From NCBI GenBank assembly GCA_020698575.1, contig CM036239.1:15538263-15602262 (forward strand): a stretch of 64,000 bases of DNA, in the 5' to 3' direction. This stretch comes from Bostrychus sinensis (taxonomy: Eukaryota > Chordata > Actinopteri > Gobiiformes > Eleotridae). Shown here piece by piece: positions 38,459 through 52,300 of this stretch. A program made the translations under genes and the position numbers. The notes below the pieces were generated by a model. That model had not been told where the DNA came from and made no database searches. It saw nothing but the letters and a program-made list of their open reading frames with translations. Numbering within the stretch: the first letter of the stretch is position 1; each line of letters begins with the position of its first letter.

Positions 38459-38481
38459 CTTCCTGCCTAACCCTCGCTGTG

Positions 38482-38489
38482 TCACGTGA
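38482..38489. promoter_or_regulatory. Palindromic E-box TCACGTGA, copy 1
   Basis: Exact TCACGTGA, the USF/MITF-TFEB-type E-box, 24 bp after the CRE. A second identical site lies at 38673-38680. Confidence 0.45.
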
Positions 38490-38672
38490 CGGTGCATTAG
38501 CTCGCTGACTCTGCTATGTTTGTCGTTTGTCATAGGGTTGGTAAAATGGTAAAGAACTCGCTGATATCGGCTTATTGTCATCGACGGACGTTTTTTAGCT
38601 GCCGGGAGATACATTTGTACCGACTTCAGGAAAAGTGGTTGACTGCGAAAACAGCAGCCTTCGGCCTACACG

Positions 38673-38680
38673 TCACGTGA
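38673..38680. promoter_or_regulatory. Palindromic E-box TCACGTGA, copy 2
   Basis: Exact second copy of the octamer at 38482, in GC-rich sequence close to the inferred sbno1 transcription start. Confidence 0.45.
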
Positions 38681-38706
38681 CCAACATGCGGCGGAGCGTT
38701 TGATAA

Positions 38707-38715
38707 AAGATGGCG
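38707..38715 (+). promoter_or_regulatory. YY1-type AAGATGGCG element
   Basis: AAGATGGCG, the motif typical of YY1 sites just downstream of TATA-less start sites, inside the inferred sbno1 non-coding exon. The ATG inside it opens no long frame. Confidence 0.45.
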
Positions 38716-40302
38716 TGAGCTGAGCGCGCTGGAGCGAAGAGGACAACAAACCCTGACAGAGCACCTCCAAAAGCGAGCTGCTGTATCCTTCCGTCTTTCA
38801 GGTCAGTTTTATTTCAGTAAAGAAACATCTTTGACAAGTACCCTTTAGGGTACACAAATATACTCTGAAACGTGTCCAAATCCTTGCCAACAAATAAAGC
38901 TATTACGAAGTTGGGATTAATTTGAGTCTATCATAGCGTAGCGCTAGCTTGGCTCTTGAAACTCCTCGTTGCTATCGTTTGCTAGCAACGGCAATGACAC
39001 AGTACGCAAAGCAACACAACAACCAACTACAAGGTAATATGAATTAGCTATTTTAAATCCCAGTGCTTTCCGTTTTGGTTTAAAAAATACGAAAAGGGGT
39101 TTAATAATATGTTTAGTGTATCTATCGTTAGAACATTTAAATTGTAAGGTTTACTTCTTTGCTAACGGCGTTTAATTTACTTAACGCTGTTCTAGTCATA
39201 TCTGTTTATACGCCACATTTAAGACCTTGGCTGACGTTAGCTGAACTCAAAGCCATTAGAACAGTTGTCAGTGAGCATACAGCGTATAATGTTAGACATA
39301 CCGAAACAAAATGCATTAGTTTAGATAAGCTAGCTAATTGCATAATATGACTAAAGTTAAAGTGGTTGTTGGGATGACAAGTGCATTCATTATTTGTTAC
39401 TTACTGGTTCGAGGTAACTTAATGTTAGGCAACGTGATGATAACAACCGTTGGGCACCATTTTATTTTATTTTATTCTTTGGATCTGAATAGGCAAAAGG
39501 GACTTTTGCTATCGGTTTAGTATGATGCTAATGTGGCAAAGCTGTGTCACCCTTCTCCAACCAGGCCATTTAAACTGGTTTGATAGTGTTATCTTGTCGT
39601 CAGATTCCAATCGTTGTGTTTTAACAAAAACTCTATCTAAAAACATGTAAGCTAGTTATGCTATACGTTTATATTATTTTCGTTTTGTCAACCTTGTAGA
39701 AAACTACACCGGGGCGGTGCGACCAGGAAGTGAACACGCCAAACGTTTCAAACACGTGTCTTGTTTTGGGTCACTTTGAAACAGATCACCAACCAGACCG
39801 GTTAAGTTGTAAAAAACGGCTACTTGTCAGTAACGTTAGTAAAAACAAAAAAATGACTCAAACCGATGTTAACTCATTCGATATTTATTTACATTAGCTT
39901 TATATTTTTTGTCTATGGTGATAACATAAATATGTTTTTACGTTTTTTAATTTAAATGTTTGTGAATTGCAATGCAAGTAGATCTTCAATAATCATTTTT
40001 ATATAACTTTCTATTGGAACTATAGTGGCACAAGTAATGCTTAATAAAATACTTAACTTTTTTTTGAGTAAAAATGTCAGTTAATGTCTCAATTTAATCT
40101 TTAGGCAGTCTTTTTTTTTTTTTTTACTACAGCGTAGTTATTTTTATGAAAATATAAGAAACAAAACATATCACCGTATTTATTGTGCAGCTTGCTTTGT
40201 GCGCATATATTAGGCATGTGCAACAGAGATTGCTTTAATGGTTTATGCTCTGAAAAAAAAAGTGTTGTTTTTAGACAAAATTATTTGTATTTATGGTTGC
40301 AG

Positions 40303-43300
40303 ATGGATCCTGGACAGGATTTGCTTCTCGCAGCTCTAAGTGAGAGTGGCATTTGTCCAAATGACATAGGCTTGTTTGATGTTGACTCCCAAGATACTGG
40401 ACAGCTGTCTAGCGCTCAACAAGTAGGACATTATTTATTTGAATGACATATATGTTGCGTGTCATTTTGATCTAATTTCATCTAAACTTTTTAGTCCATC
40501 TCTATCAATGCCCTGGAAGTTGGTTCGGGAACAGAGTCTTTGGGAGGCACTCAGCCTGAGACTCCAGCACCAGTCCCTATCGTTACTATCAGGGTAAGAA
40601 TATGCTTTTCTCAATATTTTTTAGCACATTTGCATGAAGAGTATAGTCAGACTTAGAGCTGGGCAATATGCATGCTTTCATTGCATGTTTTAGTTTTTAT
40701 TCAATAATGACAGTAACAATTTAAACAAAGAACAGAGGCCAGCTGATATGTTGTGAGTTTTTAAAACAACTGAGACTGTGAGAGAGCAGCAGTGTCTGAA
40801 CTGCAGCTCCAATGATGAGAGCAGGAAAAACTTCAGTATGTTTCTATTGGACTGTCCTTAAATAAAACTTAAACTAACTATATGTAAACAAATGCCATAT
40901 CCATAACAGACTAGCTTTAACTAACTAAAGAATTGAATTAATAAAGAGTTGAGGCTCATTGATACTCTCATTTAGACATAAATTAGATTAAATTGAACTT
41001 TACGAATTTCACAGTGGAGAATTTCACTTGTTCCAAGCATTTATACTTCCAACTGTTTCCTACAGTGATGATGCATGTTTGTAAAAGGCATCAGACAGCG
41101 CTGCTCCAAAGGTAGCAAAGTTATTTAACAAGTTATTGTATTTAGCATGAGATAACTTGTTTCTATAGTGTTTTGCCCAAAAGCCACTCTTTGGATTTGA
41201 ATGAAGCGGTCTGTTGGGGTGATAGAAAAGGGGATGAATGAAACAAGCAGAATGGTGCGGTGTAATTTTTTTTTTTTAATGTCTTTCTCTGAGAACACAA
41301 ATGTGCGCAAAGTTAATCTTCAGAGAAATTCTAGACAGATATTCACTATTGCTGCGGGTCACTCTGGACACTGGACCACTCTTATGAATGGGACATGCAG
41401 CCTGTGTGAGCTCTACTGCTCTGCTGAGGGGAGGGACGCTGAGCAGAGGGAGTGAGTGAGAGATGGGGAAAACAAACAGGCAGATCAGCACTGCGGCTCC
41501 TCTTAACAGAGCATTAACTATATTGATATTTGGATTATAGCTTCGTCCCATATGTTGCACAAAATATTATATATTTCCATATCAATACAGTATATCGCCC
41601 AGCCCTATTTGGCAATAAGACGAACGGACTGTCAGTTGTAATTTCCTTTATTTGGTCCCCATTTGACCTTTTTTTAGGCCTGGCCTGGCACAATGTCAAT
41701 ATCAAAATATCACCAAATATATCATTATTGCAATATTTGACTTAGTTATGGCAGAGTTTTCTCAAATCATGCAGCTCTACTTGCTGACATCACCATGCAT
41801 ATCCCTGCGTAGGTTTTGTGTCCACGTTGCAAACTGCAGATCTTCACTTGGCTTGTAGTTGTGTTGACTGATTCATGAAAGCAAATATGAACGTTTGGAG
41901 AAAAACACTTCTTTTCTTTTGGCTTTTACCTTTTTGGGGTCCCACAGCAAAACATCTGTCCACTAGAATACAATATTGGGCATGTTATTTGGAAACTCTA
42001 CATGTATCTGGGCTTGGGACTGACACAAAGTACATTGGCAAATAGATACAACTATGCTTAACAAGAATTGTATGTGGCAGTGCATGGGCAGTAGGGGTGT
42101 AACAATTCAATACGTATCAACAAAAATTATTATTTTTTTTCAATTAAAGAACAATATTGGCTAATTTAGAACACTGATTCTATACAATTCATCTTCATTG
42201 ATACAGCAACTTTTTTGTCAAAAATTATAAAAATATACTCTAAATCAAGCATCGTGGCCGGGGTTGATTATGTCCAGTTGACAGAGAGTTAAGCAAAGTT
42301 GAAGATAACATTTTATTTCATTAAAATGCTAAAATTACCTCCAAAAAGACATGTCTGGTTTTATTTTAACATGCAAATTTCTAATATTGGTATTTACAAT
42401 ATTATTGATCCCCCCCGATATACACTAACTAGAAAACAATATGATTCAATACAAGATAATGCATATTAAAATAGTTGTATCATGGGAATTAAAAATCCAT
42501 ATAGTAACTGTATTGTTACACCCCTAATGGGCAGGTATGTGAACGACAAGTATATTTTTGGTGTACACATGCAATTTAAAAATCTGGTTTAATCAGAGTA
42601 GGGGATTAATTACGTGTTCTCTATCTGCAGGTAAATGTCCATATGACTGCTTCTGCTGATAAGTCTTTACTGCTACTATTGTCATCTGCTGGACTTTTTT
42701 TTATGTTGTAACAGAAACCTCAGCCATCAACCACCACATTTGTCTTAAATCAGCTAAATCAGCTGCCATCACTAGGAGCTGTTGTGACGAAACATTCAGT
42801 TTCAAATCCGATCAAACATACTATAACTGTGACCAAGGTGGTTCATGTGGCCAATTCAGCTCTGCGAGGTTCATCCACGCCATCATCTGCAAGTTTTTCT
42901 CCATTGTCCACAGTGCCTTCTAACAGAGAGCAGGTATCTTGTCCTTAATCTCTGCCATTCTCTTTGTATGCATGCAGTTTCTTTACTTTTTAACTAACTT
43001 TACTTCTTGTTCTTAGATTCAGTTAAAAGACCTTCTTAGGACAGGAAATGTGAAGAACACAAGCTTGAAGGGTAACAGTTTAATGGAGCTTATGAAACTC
43101 AAACCTCCACCTGACATTGCTCCACCAGTGGCTACTGCAACATCCACTGGCCCAAGTAAGTGGATGTCTTATTACATTTTTTATTGAGGATAAGGACAAA
43201 CTGTTAAAAGTATAATCACTAGATTAAACCTACCTACTTTTAGATGAAATGAATAATGGAATCAAGAAAGAACCAATGAGTAAAGACACCCCCAGAATCT

Positions 43301-46300
43301 GGATTAATGACGAGTCCAAAATACCCGCTTTTCCACACACTCTGGTAAATATTAAAATATAATATTTTTAAAGAGGGTTCATGTTACATTAGCACACAGT
43401 ATCTTACTACTTTATGCAATTACTGTTTATAGAAACCACCAGGTTTGAAGGACGATGACGAGCCTGAGGAGGAAGATGAAGAAGAGTTGGGTCATGCAGA
43501 GACATATGCTGAATACATGCCAATGAAATGTAAGAAGAAACAATCTAAATTCTGTTTTTGAAATGGTTCACTTATGATTTGCTTTGCTTCTTCAGTAAAA
43601 ATTGGTCTCCGGCATCCTGATCCAGTGGTAGAAACTAGTTCCCTGTCTAGTGTCAGCCCTCCAGATGTGTGGTACAGGCTTTCAATTCCAGAAGAAGTTA
43701 TTGATCGAGGCTGTCTTTCTGCTTTGCAACTGGAAGCAATCACATATGCAGCACAGGTAACAGCTTGTTTTTATGCATTTTATCTTTAATGCTGTTGCAC
43801 ACTAATGGAAAAAAATCTTTGTGCTGCAGCAACATGAAACATTTCTCCCCAATGGTGAACGAGCTGCTTATTTGATTGGAGATGGAGCTGGTGTAGGCAA
43901 AGGCCGAACCATAGCAGGAATCATTTATGAAAATTACCTTTTAGGCAGGAAGCGATCTCTTTGGTAAATATCAAAGTAACATTTCTATATACAATATATG
44001 CATAAAATACTACAAGTCTTTTGTATGTTTACTTGTCTTTAGGTTTAGTGTCTCAAATGACTTAAAGTATGATGCTGAAAGGGATTTGAGGGATATTGGA
44101 GCTAAGAATATTCAGGTCCACTCACTAAACAAGGTAAAAAACAAGATGCTCAAATTCTGAGATGTGGATGTCTTATATGTATTGTCACAGTAATTGCAGA
44201 ATTTTGTTTCAGTTTAAATATGGCAAAATCTCTTCAAAACATAATGGAAGTGTAAAGAAAGGCGTGATCTTTGCCACTTACTCTTCCTTGATTGGAGAAA
44301 GTCAGTCAGGAGGAAAGTATAAGACAAGATTTGAACAGCTTCTTCATTGGTGTGGCAAAGACTTTGATGGTGTTGTATCCTTTTGTCAAAACAGCTACTG
44401 TTTTAGAGAACGGCATACTCTGCTTAGCCATAAACATGGAAAAAGTTACCACTGTAGTGATTGCATAGACACAATAACATTTTTTGTCATGTTAAAATAC
44501 TGTGAGTGAATTAACATGTTAAATGGTAAAATACTGTGTTTAAGAAACTGTTTCCCTTAATTATATTTAAAGATTATTTATGATGAATGTCACAAAGCCA
44601 AAAATGTTTGTCCAATTGGATCATCCAAACCTACAAAAACTGGGCTTGCGGTGCTTGAGCTGCAAAACAAACTTCCCAAAGCACGAGTTGTATATGCCAG
44701 CGCTACAGGTGAGAAGAGACTGCTTGTGTGAAATGTCATTTTATAATAAAAATTCTAATAATGCAAGTCTTTGTTAATTAGGTGCTTCTGAACCAAGAAA
44801 CATGGCCTACATGAATCGTCTAGGCATCTGGGGGCATAAAACACCTTTCAAAGAATTTGGGAACTTCATCCAAGCTGTGGAACGCAGGTATGTTTATAAA
44901 GGTCCCTTGCCTTTTTAAGTACTTGAATATACAATTACATTTACATTTTTATGAGTTGCATTGTTATTTTGTTTTTTAGAGGTGTGGGTGCTATGGAGAT
45001 TGTGGCAATGGACATGAAACTAAGAGGGATGTATATTGCTAGGCAGCTCAGCTTTACAGGTGTGACGTTTAAGATAGAGGAGGTTCCACTGACTCAAAAA
45101 TACATCAATATGTATAACAAGTCTGTCAGACTGGTAAGTCCATAATCTCTACTTAGTAACTGTGCTTGCTTTTGTCAGTTTTTTAAAATATTCTTTTCTA
45201 TATTCTAGTGGGTAAGCGCACGGGAAAAATTTCAGCAAGCGGCTAATCTGATGGACGCAGAACAGCGCATGAAAAAATCCATGTGGGGCCAGTTCTGGTC
45301 AGCTCATCAGAGGTTCTTTAAATACTTGTGCATAGCTTCCAAAGTTCGTAGGGTGGTACAACTTGCCAGAGAGGAGGTCCAGAATGGAAAGGTGAGGCTG
45401 ATCTCTTGGTAGCCTATTAATCAGTTACTCAAAATTGTTTAAAAAAAAAAAAAAGTCTAAACAATAACAAATATTGGTTTCATTAGTGTGTGGTGATAGG
45501 CCTGCAGTCTACAGGAGAAGCAAGAACGTTAGAGGCACTGGAGGAAGGAGGAGGAGAACTTAATGACTTTGTTTCAACTGCAAAGTAAGGGGAAACATTG
45601 AATGTTAAAATATGAATCTTCAGTCAAACATTACCCTTTGAACTTAAATATTACATTGTTTTTGTTTGTTGTAGAGGTGTGCTTCAGTCTCTCATTGAGA
45701 AGCATTTCCCAGCTCCTGACAGACAGAAACTTTACAGTCTGCTTGGTATTGACCTTTCTGCAAATAAAGCTGCAACAGTGTCTGAACAAAGGGGGAAGAA
45801 GAGAAAAGGTAGTTAACACTATAAAGTACTGTACAAACAAAGTACATGGCTCAAAAAAATTAAAGAAACCTATTTCAAAGGTGAACGAAATCATGCTAGA
45901 TATCTACACAGATATGAATTTGGTAATGTGTAAGGATGCCACATTGTTTGAAAATAAAAACTACCAACCACCAGATGGCTGAATTTGAAGACACCCCAAA
46001 AATCAAAGTAAAAAAGCAATGTTGCATGCTTGTAAGCTCTGTTGATTTTTATTTTACAACAACTTAAAAATTAAATCCAGTTGCTGGTGCGCATGCTTGA
46101 CAGCATCTAGGCATGCCCCTAGTGAGACGACAGATGGTGTCCTGGGGGTATCTTCTCCCAGATCTGGACCAGGGCATCACTGAGCTCCTGGAGGTTCTGA
46201 GGTGCAACCTGGTAGTGTCTGATGGACTGAAACATAAGGTCCCAGAGGTGTTCTGTTGGATTTAGGTCAGATGAGCATAGCAGCCAGTCAATGGTACCAA

Positions 46301-49300
46301 TTCCTTCATCCTCCAGGAACTGCCTGCCTACTCTCACCACATGAGGCCAGGCATTGTGGGGCACCAGAAGGAACTGAGGACCCACTGCATCAGTGTTGGT
46401 CTGACAAAGGATCTAAGGATTTCACCCAGACACTTACTGGCTGTCAGAGTGCCATTGTCTAGCCTGTAGAGGTCTATGCGTTCCAGTCCATCACTGACCC
46501 ATCACCAAACTGGTCATGCTGAACAATGTTACAGGTAGCATAACTTGTCCACGGCTTCTCCAGACCCTTGAACATCTGTCACATGTGCTCAGAGCGAACC
46601 TGCTCTCATCTGTGAAAAGCACATGGCCCAGTGGAGGAGATGCAAATTCTGGTGTTCTATGGCAAATGCCAATTGAGCTCCACGATGCCGGACAATGAGC
46701 ATAGGGGCCACTAAAGGACATCAGGCCACCCTCATGAAGTCCGTTTGTGATTGTTTGGTCAGACACGTTCACACCAGTGGCTCACTGGGGGTCATTTTGT
46801 AGTGCTCTGGGATTGCTGATCCTGTTTCTCCTTACACAAATAAGCAGAAGTCAATCCTGTTGATGGGTTGTGGACCTTCTACAGTCCTGTCCAGCTCTCA
46901 TGGAGTAATTGCCTGTCTTGCGGAATCTACTCCATGCTCTTTACACTGTGCTGTGAGACACCATAAATCTGACAATGAGATGGATTGAGGTGCTACCCTG
47001 AAGAAGTGGGACTGCCTGTGCCACCTCTCCTGGGTTCAGGTATCGTCTTATGCTGCCAGTAGTTATACTGACCCCACCCAAATGTGGAAAAAACGTAAAA
47101 CCGATGATAAGGAGAAAAAATCTCATTGGACTTGGCCTGTAAAACCAGTCCTGTTTTGGGTGTCGTCTCACTGGTGCCCCTTTGTGCATCCGTTAATTTC
47201 ATTAACACCAAAGCAGCTGATATAGATTAACAAAAATCTCTGCTACATAATTGGCCAGATCAAAATCCCAAACATTTTATTTACTTGATGCTATTCTCTA
47301 ATTAAAAGTGTTCCTTTAATTATTTTGAGCAGTATATAATTGTACTTGTAGAAACATTGTGGTTATACAATGAAATCTGGTTGTCTCAGCTACAGAGCCA
47401 AAAAAGCAACAGAAAAAGAAACCTCGTAAACATGGCAGACTCTCAGGCACCAGCTCAGATGAGAGCCAATCCGATGCTTCTGACAAAGAGTCTGAGAAAG
47501 ATGCAGACAGCGATGACAGCTTTAAGTCTGTCAGCTCGGCAGATGAAGATGACGATTTCAATCCATTCAGAGAGGAGTCAGACAATGAGGACGAAGATGG
47601 TAAGAATACTAAAGGATAACTTCTGTTGAACATCTCAAAATTAATTATCCATATTTTAATTACCTTTTTTACATTTAGATCCGTGGCTGATTAGAAAAGA
47701 ACCTAAAAAGGGGAAAGAGAAGAAGAAGAAGAAAAAGAGGAGGAAAAGTATTGATCCAGATTCTATTCAAAGTGCCTTGTTGGCCTCTGGGCTAGGCTCC
47801 AATAGGCCTGCTTTTACTGCCTCAGCGAACACTACCAGTATACCTGCCCCAGGTTAGCATGTAGCCACATATGAAATAATCACACTTGTCACCTATTGCC
47901 TCTGTTACTTAAGGGTCCATGTTTTTTTTGCCCTAAAGCAAAGCCAGAGAGTCATGACAGCTGCTTGACTAGTCACGATGCTGTGGAACTTGCCCAAAAA
48001 ATGAAGAAAGAACTGCTGGACCAGTTGGATGAGGTATCAGAGAACCTTCCTCCCAACACTTTAGATGAGTTAATTGATGAACTTGGAGGCCCTGAGAATG
48101 TTGCTGAGGTATGAACTACTTCATGTATTCTGTTGCATTGACAGTATAATACTCTTAAAAGGTCACTCATCTTAACTTTACTTTTGTTTATATTTTGCTT
48201 GTAATCTACAAAAGTATTTTATTTGTAAATATTAAATTATTTTTATTTTAAACTGCCATCAGATGACTGGTCGTAAAGGTCGTGTGGTAAGCAATGATGA
48301 TGGCAGCATTTCTTATGAATCTCGCTCAGAGCTGGATGTTCCAGTGGAAATCCTCAATCTTACAGAAAAGCAAAGATTTATGGATGGCGAGAAGGTAAAT
48401 TATTTTCACATTATTTCATAAGTCACTTAACAAGGGAAGCTTAAACTGACGCTAACATTTTAGTCTTTTGCATCATCCAGAATATAGCCATCATCTCTGA
48501 AGCTGCCAGCTCAGGTATATCCCTGCAAGCTGATCGCAGAGTACAAAACCAACGACGGAGAGTACATATGACCCTCGAGCTGCCATGGAGTGCAGACAGG
48601 GCTATACAGCAGTTTGGTCAGTAAAATCAAGATACTTATTAGTATAATATAGTCATCTTGTTTCAAGGTCCCCCGTGGGTCCTTAAAAAGTCTTAGAGTT
48701 GATAAATTTATGGTCTTAAATTACCTCTTAATTAGACCTACACCAGCCAGCTGCTGGAGGGGGCATCAAGCCCTTGATCGAGCCTGTGTGATTGAATGAC
48801 ATTGTGTCTTTGCACAGCTGTATTTACAAAACTCAAAACACATGCAATAAACTTGTCCTGATAGAGAAGATTTTAAGCTTTTCTGTTTTGTTACAGAAAT
48901 CTAGGTGTGGGGATCGCGGAGACATCATGAATTTTATTAATGGTGACGTCGGCGACCGCAAAAGCCACCTGTCTTTTTCAGATTGTATCTCTGTTACTCA
49001 AAAATGATCAGAAAAGACATATTTACTTTCTTATCCAGTGTTCATATAAAACATTGTCTCTGTAATAATCTGAAAGAGGCTGATGCCATAACTGTTTCTA
49101 CTGATCAATTTCTCACATGCAGTAAGTCTGCAGTTTGGCCTCATCCACACTGCAAGAAAGTGAACCAATGTCACCACATTTGGATGAGAAATTATAACTG
49201 AAATAATTGTGAGGGCCAAAAAATTAGGAAGCAAAAATAAATAAATCTCATTCTAGAATATACATTCATGCTGTGCAAAAAATGGTCTGATTTAAGACAA

Positions 49301-52300
49301 ATCATGGCCTGTAAAAATCCTAACCATCATAATTATTTTACTTTCATTATTTATTGATATCCTTATCTATGCAGAACAAGTTGCCTATTTTTGTTCTATA
49401 TCCAAATTATAATTTTAAGATATATGCAACAATACCCATAGGAAAGACCATAGTATTTTCTGTTGGTGTGCCAAGTTGATCAGAATAAGATTTTGTAATA
49501 TGTGAAAATTAAGACCACAAACACGTCGAGAAGACCCAATTATATAATGTAAAATATATCAACTCCGTAATAAATTGTGCAGAAACCCTGCATTTGTCTC
49601 CTTGTGACATTAACTTTCATCAAACCACCTGCTAAATGTAGTCGCATGCTTTTATACTTTCAGGGAGAACTCACAGGTCAAACCAAGTCACAGCTCCAGA
49701 ATACGTCTTCCTCATATCAGAACTTGCAGGGGAACAGAGATTTGCATCTATTGTTGCCAAAAGACTAGAAAGCTTGGTAAGCTAAAATTATACATAATGC
49801 TCAATAAAACATTTAAATAATGTATAACTGTTTATTCTTAAGGTTTTTATATGTTTTGTTTGAATCAGGGTGCTCTCACACATGGAGACAGAAGAGCAAC
49901 TGAAACCAGAGATCTGAGTCGATTTAATTTTGATAACAAGGTAGGAGCATTCATCCATATGTCTGGTTTGTCTAAAGCAGGGGTGTCCACATTTTTTCCC
50001 AAGAGCGCCAGATTTGAAGATGTGCAAATGTTCAAGGGCCAACAACCTGGTGTTTTTTAGGAACTGAATGCACATGCAGTATAAATTAAATGCACCCTTT
50101 TTTGTAAATATTTTGTTTTCAAAAGCCAAATAACTATAAATTACAAAACAAAGTCTAAAACAGGTCCCAACAAAATTATTTTTTTTAACAAACACTATTA
50201 TTTTTTGACCAACTTATTAAAGATGCACAACAAATAAAACTACACAAACACTGTATTAAAGTGCGGGTGGGTCAAAAGAAATACATTTTCTTATAGAAGC
50301 CAAGGGCCATATAAAATCTCGGCCCATGCTAAAAATGGCCCCCAGGCCACACTTCGGACACGTCTGCACTAGAGCATTTTAAGCCCTATTTAAGGCCCAA
50401 TTTGCTTGCATGGCCCAAATATAGGCTTCTTGCAATGTATTATTTTTTGTAAATGTTTTAATGTGTGTGCCATCAGTACAGTTATTTTACTGCTCTTGGT
50501 TGGGTTGGTTCTCAAAACACTATTATAAAACGTATTTGATATTTACGCTTTGCTGATGAGAGCGACCAAAAAATGCAGCCAAGGAGATGTTTACATATGC
50601 AAGCATATAAATCGCTCCTATAATGTATTTTCAGCCAGGCTTTCATCCACTTTCACTTTCTCCTTTTTTGATCTTTTCTGCAAATCAGTGCTTATGCCAA
50701 AAAGCTATTTGCTGATGACAGCTGCAGTCCTCCATGTTTATCTTCTGTAGTGACATTTGACTATGCAAGTTTGTATGGAATCTTCTCTTAGTCTGACTCT
50801 GAAATTGTTTGTTGTGGTGTCATGGTCTGCCCAAATCAGCTAGTATGTCCATTCAGAAAATGTTAACATTTAAAATCAACAGTTTTATGTCTGTAGTTTC
50901 TCACGGTTTTAAAATTGGTTTGAAAAAATGTAAACTCCCCTAGTATCCCTAGCCTAAATCCTCTCATTCCTCATCATTTTTATCACAGTATGGCCGAAAT
51001 GCTCTGGAAATTGTGATGAAATCAATTGTGAAGCTTGATGCTCCATTAGTGTCTCCGCCTTCAGATTTTAAAGGAGATTTCTTTAAAGGTATGACTCATT
51101 ATTGGCTATTTACTGTATTTATTTCCTTGAACATTAACATTTTTCACACTACTTTTGATCAAATTACATTATCCTTGTTCCTTTTTTTTTTTCTTAAGAA
51201 ATTCAAAGTGGATTAGTAGGTGTGGGCCTAATAAATCTGGAGGATAGATCTGGTGGATTGTCTCTGGACAAAGGTAAGATCCTTGTAGTTAATATAAATA
51301 TTTTTAATGTATACAGCTTAGACTTAAGTCTTTAAAGTTTGCTAAATAGTCATTTTTACATCTTCATTACAGACTATAACAATATTGGGAAGTTCCTGAA
51401 CCGTATTTTAGGCATGGAAGTCCAGCAGCAAAATGCTTTGTTCCAGTACTTTTCTGATACGTTGGCAGCTGTTATTCAGGAAGCCAAGAAGAATGGCAGA
51501 TATGACATGGGCATTCTAGGTAAGGCACTTTAGGCACATTAATAGAATTGTTCTGTTTTATCCATAAAAAACAAATTTTAAGCAATTTTTTTCAATTTTC
51601 TCCTGTTAGACCTGGGCTCTGGTGATGAGAAGGTTAAGAAAGTAGAATCCAGGAAGTTCTTAACACCGGGCTATACAACATCAGGACATGTTGAACTCTT
51701 CACTGTATGTTATCAATCAAAACTTAATTTCTATAACACTTTTCACACAAGTCAATGCAACTCAGAGTGCTTTACAACAAAAAAACACCAAACACATCCA
51801 CATTTAATAACAATGGCTTTATTTTCCTTTTTTCTATAATTTTATCCAATAACCTTAAAGTTTTCTACTGAAAGTCCTGCCCCTTTACAAATGTTATCAA
51901 CGGGAATCATTCCAGATTTGATATTACACTTTCAACTTTGTGCTATTGTTATCTCAACCTGGCTTTGGCCAGATTCGTGCAGGTATGCAAGGAACACTTA
52001 AATTTATTTGGCTTCAAAGAAAACAAAATGGATGTCACAGACATTGTAATAATAATGTAGACTGAAGAAGTGCATGTAAAACATCTAAAGTCAGAATTTA
52101 ATTTTTGGTTGGGTAGCTCACTTGACTAGGTCAAAAACTGTTCTTTGAGGCCTGTATAAATATAACAAAAAAAGAGACCATATAGACCTGAGAGAAATGT
52201 TATTTGGATATTAAAAAGCAGTCTTTAAAACTAAAATCAGAGTCTGAAATAACACCACTGTTTTTTTTCTTCATCACTGGGATTTAATCCACACTTTGTT

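Larger units (their letters stand above)
37650..40302. other. Divergent kmt5a-sbno1 intergenic region and sbno1 5' UTR intron
   Basis: From 37650 to about 37760 lies the likely kmt5a 5' UTR. A CRE and two E-boxes cluster at 38.45-38.68 kb, followed by a GC-rich stretch ending at a good donor (CAG then GTCAGT, about 38801). That stretch is the probable sbno1 non-coding first exon. Between 38.8 and 40.3 kb is A/T-rich first-intron sequence; open frames there are short and not protein-like. Confidence 0.5.

Noticed and set aside
41201..41560. Overlapping open frames on both strands in the second sbno1 intron
   Set aside because: They fall inside the hAT-like element and resemble no protein.
45602..45982. 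126-codon frame across sbno1 exon 16
   Set aside because: Reads the exon in the wrong frame and continues into the intron and transposon.
47316..47633. 105-codon Ser-rich frame on minus opposite an sbno1 exon
   Set aside because: Antisense shadow of the acidic/Ser-coding exon 47390-47599, whose splice sites and phase fit sbno1.
48660..48760. Repeat-like stretch with TTAAAAAGTCTTAGAG and GGTCTTAAATTAC
   Set aside because: Looks like a dispersed fish repeat but no ends could be defined, so it is not listed as a feature.
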